Positions 9,893-20,259 of a stretch of 64,000 nucleotides of DNA are shown in pieces (within the stretch, counting starts at the first letter, position 1; every line of letters starts with the position of its first letter). The stretch covers positions 3,355,197 to 3,419,196 of the forward strand of contig JASSKH010000030.1 of NCBI GenBank assembly GCA_031763025.1. The letters are read 5' to 3'. This stretch comes from Macrocystis pyrifera. Lineage: Eukaryota > Sar > Phaeophyceae > Laminariales > Laminariaceae. Both the position numbers and the translations under genes were made by a program. The notes under the pieces were generated by a model. The model did not search any database. It was not told where the DNA came from and saw nothing but the letters and a program-made list of their open reading frames with translations.

Positions 9893-10680
9893 GTGCCAGT
9901 GTTAATGCGCCCCTGGGTGCTGAACACATGCCACGCCACCACCTCTTTACACCTGGGAGTCACCCGAACTGTCCGCATGCTGGCACGTTTCTTTTGGTGG
10001 ATTGGCATGGACGCTTCCGGCGGCTGGTGGATCCGGCGCTGCCTCCAATGCCAGGCGCGGAAGACCTCCCGGCACACCATTCGTTGGCCCATTCTTTCTC
10101 TTCCTTTGCCCTACGGGCCTGCCATCACCGTCAGCGTCGACTACTTTGGACCCCTGCCGCTCACACCGCGCGGCAACATTCGCATCCTCCTCTTCACCGA
10201 CCGCTTTAGCTGCCGATATGTTGGCCGTTTCAGCGGCGCAGTTTACGGCCGCCGGCACCGCCGACATCTGCCTGAACGAGTACATCCCTCTCTGGGGGTG
10301 CCCGGTTACACTCCTCTCTGACAACGGACTACAGTTTACCTCCAAGCTTGCGAACATCGTCTACGACCGCCTTGGTATCCACAAGGTCAACACCAGCTCC
10401 TACCACCCCTGCACCAACGGTGGCGTCGAGCGCGTCAAACATGTGTTGGCCCAAATGTTTTCTATGGTCGGCAACGAACAGCAGACCGACTTGGACGTGC
10501 TGCTTTGACACATATCGCCGGCCTACAACAACCCTGTGAACGCCGCTACAGGGCTTGCGCCTAACGAAACCCACATGGGCTGCCTTACTCGCCTTCCGCT
10601 CTCGGTCTCTGAACCCGCCAACATCGGCGGTCACCAAAGCTTGGACCGCGATCACCTGGTCTACATCAACCTCGCCACCT
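9893..10680 (+). pseudogene. Integrase, zinc-binding and catalytic core, frameshifted
   Basis: The N-terminal H-H-C-C zinc module is present: HATTSLHLGVTRTVRML followed by WWIRRCLQCQARK, about 9,930-10,060. The core follows with VDYFGPLPL (first Asp, about 10,140), SDNGLQFTS (second Asp, about 10,318) and NGGVERVK (catalytic Glu, about 10,420). The frame changes near 10,205, after FTDRFS. A TGA at about 10,506-10,508 ends the core, then the sequence resumes as NAATGLAPNETHMG. Integrase inserts element cDNA into chromosomes. The catalytic triad is still readable, but the frame is not continuous. Confidence 0.83.
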
Positions 10681-11834
10681 ACCGACAACGACGCGCCTAC
10701 TCCCTCGTCCGCGCACCGACTCACCGTCTCGAGTCTCCAGCGCCGCAACGCACCCATCATGGCCGCCCTCCTAGCATCTCCCCCCGTCGCCGTAGGCGGC
10801 TGGGTTTGGGTCTACAACTCCGCCTCAACCATCCACCAAGGCGTCAAAAAGGGCACCGACGCAACCGTCCTCAAGACGAAGCTTTCCCTGAAGTGGAATG
10901 GCCCCTTCAAAGTCCTCGCCGTAGGACCGACGCCCGCCTCAAGCACCCCCGACAATCGCCCCCTTCACGACAAGCTACTTTTCCTCGGCCTTCCATCCGA
11001 CCTTCCGGGACGGGATTCCAAGCCACGCGTCTCCGTCCAAAGATGCAAACCTTGCCGGACTCCCGACGACACCAGCGACATCCCCAAGCATCTGCCCGCG
11101 GACCTCACTACATACGTGCTCACAGTATCTGCCGCTGAGTCCCCACCGTACCACGTCACCGTCGACGACGTTACTCCTCCACCGGCACGCCTCGAGGTCG
11201 AGCAGATCACTGGCCATCAACTCGTGCGCGGCCGTGGCGGGGTCATCGCCGTTCTGTACGAGACTCACTGGGCTGGACTCTCAGCCCCTCTTGGGAACGC
11301 GAGCTGAACCTTCAACACTTCCGGTGCCACATCCTACTCTACTGGTTACGATCACCAACCCAGCACCGCCAGACGAACCGCCTCTACCGCCAGATGCGCA
11401 TAGGTGCCGCTCACCGCGAACTGGCACGATCTCAAGGACAAATCTTCCTCGCCCCCGGCTACGCCTTGGTCTCCCGCAGCCTTTGGCTCCACAACTTCAG
11501 CACCACCATCCTCCCCTCCAGAGTACACATATGGTACAAGGCGCGCGATGCCCTTTGGTGGCCGGGCAAGGTCGCTCACCGCTCACCCCCTGACGCCTCT
11601 TCGGGAACTCCGCCGGAGCCTTCACCGGGAAGCTCCTACATCGTCCGGTTTCTGGACGACCCCGGCCTGATCAAGATCGACCTCCAGCCCGCCCGCTACA
11701 CTACAGCACGGAACGCCGTGTACGGATCGTGGTGTCTTCAACGCCATGGGAATGGGAGCCTAGCACGCGGGGTGCTGCGGAACTCTGATGTGTCACGCGG
11801 AGCCCCGACCGTTTCCACTCCCCCCCCTGGTTAG
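10681..11834 (+). pseudogene. Integrase C-terminal region with chromodomain and Tudor/PWWP-like module
   Basis: The frame from 10,555 reads a typical integrase C-terminal barrel (VGGWVWVYNSAS, KLSLKWNGPFKVLAVG) and then a chromodomain start, LEVEQITGHQLVRGRGG. After a frame change at about 11,285-11,300 the chromodomain finishes (SWERELNLQHFRCHILLYW). The same frame then stays open to the TAG at 11,832-11,834. That tail contains VHIWYKARDALWWPGKV and YIVRFLDDPGLIKIDLQ, the pattern of a Tudor/PWWP-like SH3 barrel. Chromodomains direct chromovirus integration to modified histones; the second module may add another chromatin contact. The chromodomain call is solid; the Tudor/PWWP call is by pattern only. 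Confidence 0.7.
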
Positions 11835-14117
11835 CCTTGGTTTATCCTTTTGTTGGTTTTGGGTATTTGGTTCTGATTTGTCTACAATATCTTAAGAGTA
11901 GTTCTTCAGGGTTAGTCTTCAATAGTAATCAGCAGCCAGCTTCTTGGATGTGTTTGTTTCCATCTACCGCCACCGGTTTCGCTTGACCGACGCCGTGTTG
12001 GCTACCGATCCGAGGTCGTTTATGTTTCTCTTTTGGGTGTTTTTGGGAGTATCATCACCTCCCCCCCCCCTAGATTGTTTTTCTTCTTATCGCGTACTGC
12101 TCCGTGTAGCCTCCTTATGTTCAGGCCGCTGAGTCGTACCTTAATTTGCATTTGTGTGTGTACTTCACTAGCTTACAGCCAATTTATCGGCGATACCACG
12201 CCGAGGTAAATTCGTGTTGTAGCCTGGACTGTACCCTGACCTCCGTCGGCTTCCGCCGACCCGTGTTTCAGACGGTCATCGAGCTAGGGCTATCTCGAGC
12301 TTCCAGCTCACCGGTGTTTCTTCCATGGTTGCCAAGTAGGGTCCCGATAGCATTGCCGCCCCGGAAGGCCGCTGAGTTATCGGCCATACATAGTGGTTCG
12401 GACATGATCGATTTCTCCTGACCTGTGTCCCGCTGGTATTTCGTTTTCTCTTTCCCTTTCTTCCTCTTTTCTTCTTGTTCGGTATTCCGCACGCCACTCT
12501 GCCCTCTGGCAAACAACACCACTTTTGCTGTCGCCGCGGTTGGCCGAGTTGCACACGCTAGTGTTTGGACCCCGCGCTATCTACCACCTCGAACTGCACG
12601 AGGCCGATCTTCTTGCGGATCTTCTTGCCGACACCGTCTTTGAATTTGTTTTTGTTGAGTTACCTACTTGCTACATTTGCTGGTATTTTTCACACCACAA
12701 GCAGGTCTCGGAGACGCCGCGTTGTTCGTTCCGTCCCTCGGTTTTAGTAGTCCCTAGTGCACGCAGCCCTCATAGCACTCAGCTGTGTCCCTTCTGTCTC
12801 GCGTGATGTCTACCATGTTAGGACCTTCGCCACAAGACAAGGCATGGCGCCTAGCGGATATATATGTTTTTTTAATTGTGATCACTGCCACCTTTTTTAG
12901 AGTTTCCTCGTACGCCAACCCGGTTCAGCGAATAACCCCCATTCGTACCTCCTTGGGCCCCAGAGAATGGCTCCAGTAATACATTTGGACGTCCTTCTTT
13001 TGCCTTCACTTCGGTCTTCGTTTTCTTCTTCAGCCTTCGCTTCGGCTTCTGTCTCCTTTTTCGTTCGTCTTTCTTTGTTTTCACTTTGGGTGATTTCTCC
13101 TTTCGCCTCCGCTTTGAATTATGTCTCTCTTCTTTAGTCTCCCTTTTAGTGGTTGTTCTCAGCGCGCACCCCCTCTTCGTAGTGTTTGGGTCTTATTACG
13201 AGGTGTGGGGAAATCTATAGCCTCATTTCTTTTGTTTCGAATAGCCGCATCTTCGACCACCTTTTCCTTGCCGTTTGGGATGAGCTTTATCATCACCCTC
13301 CGACCATCTTGTTGTGGTCTGCATATATGACTATTCATGGTGGGCTAATGTGATATGAGTGGAGTACTCATGGGCCATAAATATAGATAATATGTTGCAG
13401 TCTTGTAGTCTCACGAATACGAGAATAATCCAAAGAATGGATTAACCCGGCGGATATTCCGTTAGTCGAGAGCAACGTTCTTTTAGGAATGTTCCCTAGG
13501 GTCGACAACTCGTTAGACGAGAGTAATGTTCCATAACGCAGATAGGGCCACGAAGTGAGAAGTTCTTATACTAGCAGAAGAACGACCGGCAGGCATAGGA
13601 AAGTTCTGTAAGAGTACATCAGATAAGAGGAATTTAGGAGAGCTTGTGGCGTGGGATGGGATGAGTATATCTGGGCGTCGAGTCCCTCCCCCCTACCTCT
13701 CACTCCTCTACCAGAGCACCTCCTCAGCTCTCCCATCAATAAGGAGATCCAAATCAGAAGAAACGAAGCTTTGCTTTCCAGCTGCCAGAAACACCTGCGT
13801 CCCTCACCCTTACCCAACCTCGGTCACCGCTTCACAAAACACTATAACTTAACGACAGCCTGATCGGAGCGTGTGCTACAGATATAGCAACCTGCTGTTT
13901 GATGCACGTGCTCGGCTCGATGGATGACTGCTTTGTTTACACTTTAACACAACGCTCAACCTAAACCTACAAGGCATGTTGGAAGGCAATATTCAACACT
14001 ATACATATACCTGGCACTACTATTAATTTGTACCTAACTATTTTCTGTATGCTGCAGTAGTATATGCTGGTATATAATTTTCCTCTGGGCAGCTCCGCAA
14101 TTTATTCGGCGTTGATG
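11835..14117. other. Non-coding stretch downstream of the gypsy-type element
   Basis: No recognisable gene. T-rich, C/T-rich and degenerate TTCG-rich tracts occur at 12,980-13,100. A segment at 13,440-13,620 (GTTAGTCGAGAGCAACGTTC ... GTTAGACGAGAGTAATGTTC) holds a short internal direct repeat and could belong to a 3' LTR, but I found no matching copy 5' of the element. Confidence 0.5.
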
Positions 14118-14222
14118 TTACGGGGGACTATAGTAAATAGGACCAAATATTGTTAGTAAAAATAGGTAAATATATAGGTTTTTGTGTGTACCGTAGGTCT
14201 TATTTACTATGGTCCCCCGTAG
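14118..14222. mobile_element. MITE family A, copy 1 (105 bp)
   Basis: Terminal inverted repeats start TTACGGGGGACTATAGTAAA and end with the near-complement ...TTTACTATGGTCCCCCGTAG. The interior (TAGGTTTTTGTGTGTACC) is inverted relative to copies 2-4. The flanking TA duplication seen in the other copies is not intact here. Confidence 0.85.
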
Positions 14223-14575
14223 TAGTATCGTGTCAAGATCAAGCATGCGGGACACTTTGTATCCCTGGACAGGTTTGCCTATTAAGTCGGTACTTGTTGG
14301 TACTCACGTGTGATGTTTGCTTAGAGATAGAAGAAGAGCAGTTTTATTCCTTCCGTGCACGCGGAGACTGGGACCAAGCTCGTGCGTCTCTGGAAAACTC
14401 CTGGTTTCCCACCTAAGATGCGCCTTCCAAGTACTACAAATACGTTCCCAGTGCCTGACCCCATGTAATTACCGGGCTTTCAACCTCATACAAAGCAGTA
14501 TCATAACACTAGCCCACTCTGATGAGCCATATATGCAGAATTATGGGAAATTCATGGAAACCCCGATTCCACAAA

Positions 14576-15648
14576 CTAGAACATGAGTCGAAGATGCGGC
14601 TCCTCAAAACCCACTCCCACAACTCTGAACGGCAAGGCAACGAAGCCGGCAAAGTAAGTAAAAATAATGAAGGGAAGACCTAGCCTTAAGGGGCAGGAAA
14701 AAATCGTCAGTGAAAGCCATCGCCATGCCGCCCGCACGGGGGGGGGAGGCGAGGAAGATGCATGGAAAAGCGCGTGGCAGCCGAATTTCAGTTCGATAAT
14801 TAAATATTCGAAACTCGTGCCCCACAGGCAAATTCGGAGTCGTTTGATGGCCCAGACAATGCTGCCAGCTTCCAGGTCCAACGGTGTCCAGTACCTCTCG
14901 GAATCGAGGGTAGAGCGGCTGATATCAGCTATGGGCCGTACCGAGCCGTCCGGTTGTTCTTGTTCGAGCGCGGCACCAAAACCGTCGATACAGGCGTCGC
15001 AGTACACGTGGAAGAGGCGGGAGCCGTCGGCTACGGCGTCCAAGTCAGGGAAGACCAAAATCGGTGGGGCAGCGAGGGTGTCCCCCTCCTACTCCGCTCC
15101 CGCCATAGCACTGCTGCCTTGGGGCATGGCGAGCCACTCATAGAGGCCCGTGAGAGTGCAAAACACCGTGAGAGGAGCGGTGTCCTTGTGCGCGGTAATC
15201 TGGTGGAACGAGGAGACCAAATCGGAGAGAGGGAAAACACCCGTCCCTTCCCCAGGGAGTCGAGGACTTGGTCCACGCGAGGAATAGGCAGCTGGCTGAG
15301 GTTGCTGATCTGGTTGAGTTTCTTGTAGTTCACGGTGAGTCGAACGCCTCCAGACTTCTTCGGGATGACCACCAACGGGCTCGAGTACCGAGAGGTCGAG
15401 TGCTGGATCAGGCCTGCCGCTAGGTACTGATCCCAGGTGGCCTCCACTTCCTTGGCCAGGATGGGGTTGATGCGGTGCGGCCTGGACGTGACAGGAGCGC
15501 TTCCTTCCGGGACCGAAATCACGAAAGGCATCAACGGGAAGGAACCAAAATCAGACTTGGACTTCGAGAAAACGTCAGGAAATTCGCAGAGAAACGTCCC
15601 CCAGCTATTCGATGGCCTCAGGGGTCCAGCCCGTGCCGTGAAGGTCAA
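14576..15648 (-). pseudogene. Internally deleted gypsy-type RT/RNase H fragment
   Basis: Read on the minus strand from 15,648, RT fingers are clear (TSRPHRINPILAKEVEA, LAAGLIQHSTSRYSSPL, GGVRLTVNYKKLNQISN, LPIPRVDQVLDSLGKGR). They are followed in another frame by the MPQGSSA segment. The sequence then jumps at about 15,080-15,100 directly to PPILVFPDLDAVADGS and the RNase H start YCDACIDGFGAALEQEQPDG. The palm with the YLDD catalytic site is therefore missing. The 5' and 3' parts are also absent: similarity ends near 14,800 within RNase H. It belongs to the same family as the element at 3.9-11.8 kb and shows what several of that element's mutated codons originally were. Confidence 0.85.
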
Positions 15649-16210
15649 AAGCCACCTCCCGCAGATGTAACTGCAAGCGTACCCAGCTCAAGCACGCGGA
15701 CGACAACAAACAACACTACAAATACGGTCATACTACCACTAACATTACTACCTGGTACGAAACGTAGTACTACTGTGCCAGTTTGTCCCCTTCCCGGCAA
15801 CAGCACACCACGCCCAAAAGAAAAAAAAAACGATGGAAGCAAAATAAAGTCGTTTGTTCAGAAGACTGTCCTCATATATATATATTTTTTATTTATCACA
15901 CCGCACACAGGATCGTGCTGCTGCAGAAGCAGAAATCACGAAATAAACTGAAAAAAAAAGTGACGAGCACGGCAGAGCAGCGCGCCCCGTCTGGGCACTG
16001 GGCGAGTCGCACACGTTCTCGTTCATACCAATTTTTTTTTGCAGCTTGCGGTAGGCTATTGTTCTTCCGCATGCCCGAACTAACTGGAAACATCAGGCAT
16101 CAGCCCGACCGAGCTTGCGGGAGAGAGCACAATCTCTCCTCCCCAAAAATAAAAAAATAATTACGTACATATTTTTTCATCCCGAACTTCATCCCGAACT
16201 CCTCCCCAAA

Positions 16211-16352
16211 GAGGTTATTGTTATCGTTTGCGGCGGGTTAGGAATCTCTGAGTGATACGACAAAGTGCGTTGGTCGTACCGGAAACTCGTGGATGATAGT
16301 TAGTTGATGTATCATTCAGAGATAAGTAACTCGCCGCAAACGATCATTATAT
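16211..16352. repeat. Imperfect inverted repeat (~42 bp arms)
   Basis: The left arm around ATCGTTTGCGGCGGGTTAGG...CTCTGAGTGATAC is complemented by GTATCATTCAGAG...ACTCGCCGCAAACGAT about 50 bp later. It can fold into a long hairpin and resembles the two ends of a small foldback element. Confidence 0.7.
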
Positions 16353-16465
16353 CGGTTTTGATTTGTCGTATTATACTGCTGCGCTTTTGTTCTGGAGAAT
16401 TCTTCTCTTTCTGTTCTTCAGTATTTTTTGGGACAACATTACGCATTGTCGGATGGCTAGCAAAA

Positions 16466-16466
<1 letters not shown>

Positions 16467-16538
<72 letters not shown>
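16467..16538. repeat. (TAA)n microsatellite, short
   Basis: About 24 TAA triplets in an uninterrupted run. Confidence 0.95.
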
Positions 16539-16886
16539 TGAGATGGGTGTATCTCAGATTGTCCTGCCGTCGACGCCAATGTGAAATGGGTGTATCTGAG
16601 GTTCAACCTGGGTCTGCAGCAAGCTTCTCTTTCGGTAAGGTGTAGCGTGGAGGACACGCCAGGTATAGGTGAGGCTCGGCATGGTCAGCCGAGCAGAAGT
16701 GATCATGAAGCATGACGCAAGTCATCTCACATGACAGTCATCAGCAATTACTTGGTGATGGAGGCTGGTAATTCCCCGCCTCAACTGTCATCAGATCTGC
16801 GGTGATCTGCGGCCACTTTTGGTACAAGAGTCAATATCCACGATAACGGCTGAACCACTGACTGTAGAGTAACGACCTGAGACTCA

Positions 16887-17643
<757 letters not shown>

Positions 17644-17689
17644 TCATTTTTATTCTTAGGGAGGACAAATTATCTCACATGTCCGAAAT

Positions 17690-18285
17690 TGACCAGAAAC
17701 ATCAGGCATCAGCCCGAAGGATAAATGGGCACCCCAATGCTATTAACTTATAGTATTTTCAAAGACGGATTGACGGGTCAAAGGTAGGCCTGACGAGGCA
17801 AACGTAGGCCGTCGACCAAATCTTTGACCACGAGACTGATAAATCACGTACTGGTAGCTTGCAAAATTGGGCATCGATCACTCAACTCGTCGAACTCAGT
17901 ATCGACCACTCGACTGGTCCACGAAACTCAGTATCCACCACTCATTAGGTACAATTCACAGAGACTGTGAAAAACCACGTACTGGAAGCTTGCAAAATTG
18001 GACATGCCAATGCCATGAACCACAGTATTTGAGAAGTGGGCTTGACGGGACAAAAATAAGCCTAACGGGGCACAGGTAGGCCATCAACCAAATTATTTGG
18101 CCACGAGACTGTTATAAATCAAGTATCGACCACCCAACTGGTCCAACTCACAGCTGACGTACTCACGCCCGGCCAGCCGGCAGCCAGGGCACGGATACTG
18201 TTATAAATCAAGTATCGACCACTCAACTGGTCCAACTCACAGCTGGCGTACTCACACCCGGCCAGCCGGCAGCCAGAGCACGGCG
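17690..18285. repeat. Nested tandem repeats
   Basis: Two ~280 bp units (starting near 17,735 and 18,003) share AATGC(C)ATTAAC-like text, TTGACGGG(T/A)CAAA, GTAGGCC(G/A)TC(G/A)ACCAAAT and CCACGAGACTG. The second unit is followed by an 89 bp perfect-register duplication (18,108-18,196 and 18,197-18,285) with only a few mismatches, containing CAACTGGTCCAACTCACAGC. No coding potential was recognised. Confidence 0.75.
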
Positions 18286-19930
18286 CAAGCACGCCCGAGG
18301 CCGCCCCCGACACAGTCGCGGTCGGGGATCACAATGAGGCAGTTTCGTCCCGTGAGGTGAACCTCATATCGCGCTAGTACAAACAACGCAAAAAAAGACG
18401 TAAGAAACGCTGAGGAGCGCTGAGACCAGAGGGCCAACAATATCGTATACGTATCTATCATGAAGTCCCTCGATAGTAGAAATCAAAGAGCAAGGCGTAT
18501 CACGGTTTATTGTAGGGACAGGAGCGACGGAAACGGCGGGACGGGACGGGATGGGACAAGTAAAACCGTCGTCAAATTGGTCCCGTCGTCCCGTCTCGTC
18601 GACAATTTTTCCAACCGTCGTCACTTACCGTCCCGTTCTGTCACCGCACTCTGCTAAGTCATACCAGGTATGCTACTTGACGTATGGTGGTATTAAAATA
18701 GCTAATATCACTATGTCCCTAGGTAGAAGAGGAACGGGTATCACGGAAGCCCAAGGCACCCGCTTTGGCACGTTGATATCAAGAACCGCTGCATGAATAG
18801 AACATGTTGTCTGTTTCAAATACGCGGTTGACGATAGGGGCTGTCCATCGATGCTGCGTTTGTATCCTTCAGAACTACATTGGGAAGCCTCTTTCCCCCC
18901 CGTTTCGGGCCTATATATCGGGGGCCGCCGTGAGAGATTCTATGTTATTATACAAATGTCAGCGTATCCCCGTTTCCCCTCTAGTTGCTGTCGAGGCGTT
19001 ACTATTTATTACTCCAGCCGCAAGGCCACGCTTCTTCACACAAAACGAGCTCCTTACATTACGGGACAGAGAGTGGCGTCAAGCGTCTCCGCGATTGCTT
19101 TCCTTCGAGCACGTCTTGAGCTTTTGCAGCCGTGAGTCCTGAGACCACAGACTGGCTTGTGTTCATTAAGCTTTGCTCAGGTTATATAGGGCGATGCCTC
19201 GTTCGCTCGTGCTCGTGAATCACTTGCTTTTCTCGGTGACGGAGGTTCGTACAGCAATAATAGTAGTACAAGTAAATCCGTACCAGAGGGAAAATTGAAA
19301 AAATATATTGATCCAATCAGATGGATCCAAGACTGAAAAAAAACACGATCCAACATGTTCCGACATGTTGGGTTTGAATGTGTCGGGACGTTGTATATTT
19401 GGGAGCGTGCTTCGATACAGGCACGTGAACCACGCACACTGGTGAATTGCTACAACTATACACCCCCCCGCCCCCCCCCCCGCCCGCTGCTCTGTGTCAA
19501 CGTGTCGCTTTGGAGCTCCCATCTTGGTGGACCGGCCCAAGAAGGGACATCTTCAATCCTCCCATCACAGCTGCGTGTATCTATCCGATGTCTTCCAGCG
19601 AGCCGTCCATCTGTCAAGGGGTACCGGTAGACGATTGGACAATCGTGTGCAAGGGCAAGGAACGCGCGGCGAAGCAATGAGTCGCGTACGGTATGATAAA
19701 TGACGGCACAGCAAGTAGCCGCCACACACAAAGACAGCGATATAAAAGCCCATCTGTAACGCAGTTTTTCTATAAAACATCATCTATAAAAGGTGAGATG
19801 TGCAATTTTTCATCTTAGATGGATAAAACAAAGTTCAAACGCCACCCCCTACCATCAAGGACTCTGTTAATACAATACTAATCATATTATATTACTAGGT
19901 ATAGTGGTAATTATTAAAAAACACACGCAT
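18286..19930. other. No recognisable gene
   Basis: The region holds GGGAC/GTCCC-rich sequence with partial inverted symmetry (18,519-18,645) and C-rich tracts near 19,465. Open frames are short and unremarkable. I see no splice-supported exon chain. Confidence 0.4.
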
Positions 19931-20050
19931 CAGCTGGGAGATCGAGGATTTCGTCGAAACTCATGCCGGGTGTTTGCAAGCTGCGTGCGATACTTCGATC
20001 GCGCGTACTACGACGGGTTTTGTACGGCCTCGTGAAGGATACATGTCCCT
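19931..20050 (+). repeat. Dispersed repeat family D, copy 1
   Basis: The segment beginning CAGCTGGGAGATCGAGGATT, with GTTTGCAAGCTGCGTGCGAT and CGCGCGTACTACG, recurs inverted at about 57,175-57,282 and in part at 57,681-57,760. It is a dispersed element, not a gene. Confidence 0.7.
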
Positions 20051-20259
20051 TTCAGGGGGAATGACATCGGGCAGGTGCGGAACTCAGGGAGTTTGCATGC
20101 GTATGTACCTACTCTGGGGCTGCACACATGACACGAGTGGGAATTACGTAAAGTGTGTAAATTGTTGTTTTTTAATTAAAAGTATGGGCTTTCCCCCCTA
20201 AGTCTATCCCCTCCCGACCACAGCACGAGACCAAGCACACACATTTACCTTCGTAGACC

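Larger units (their letters stand above)
3860..11834 (+). mobile_element. Degenerate Ty3/gypsy chromovirus-like retrotransposon with NADAR domain
   Basis: The domain order is Gag CCHC zinc knuckle, NADAR, aspartic protease, reverse transcriptase, RNase H, integrase, chromodomain and a Tudor/PWWP-like tail. RT before integrase plus a chromodomain is the Ty3/gypsy chromovirus arrangement. The block is visibly richer in GC than its flanks. The front half (Gag knuckle, NADAR, protease) lies in clean open frames. RT, RNase H and integrase are broken by in-frame stops (for example 8,525-8,527 and about 10,506) and several frame changes, so this copy cannot express a full Pol without correction. I compared the flanks by eye and found no paired LTRs, primer-binding site or polypurine tract, so the true ends are unknown. 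They may extend into 3,400-3,860 and 11,835-13,900. Confidence 0.88.
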
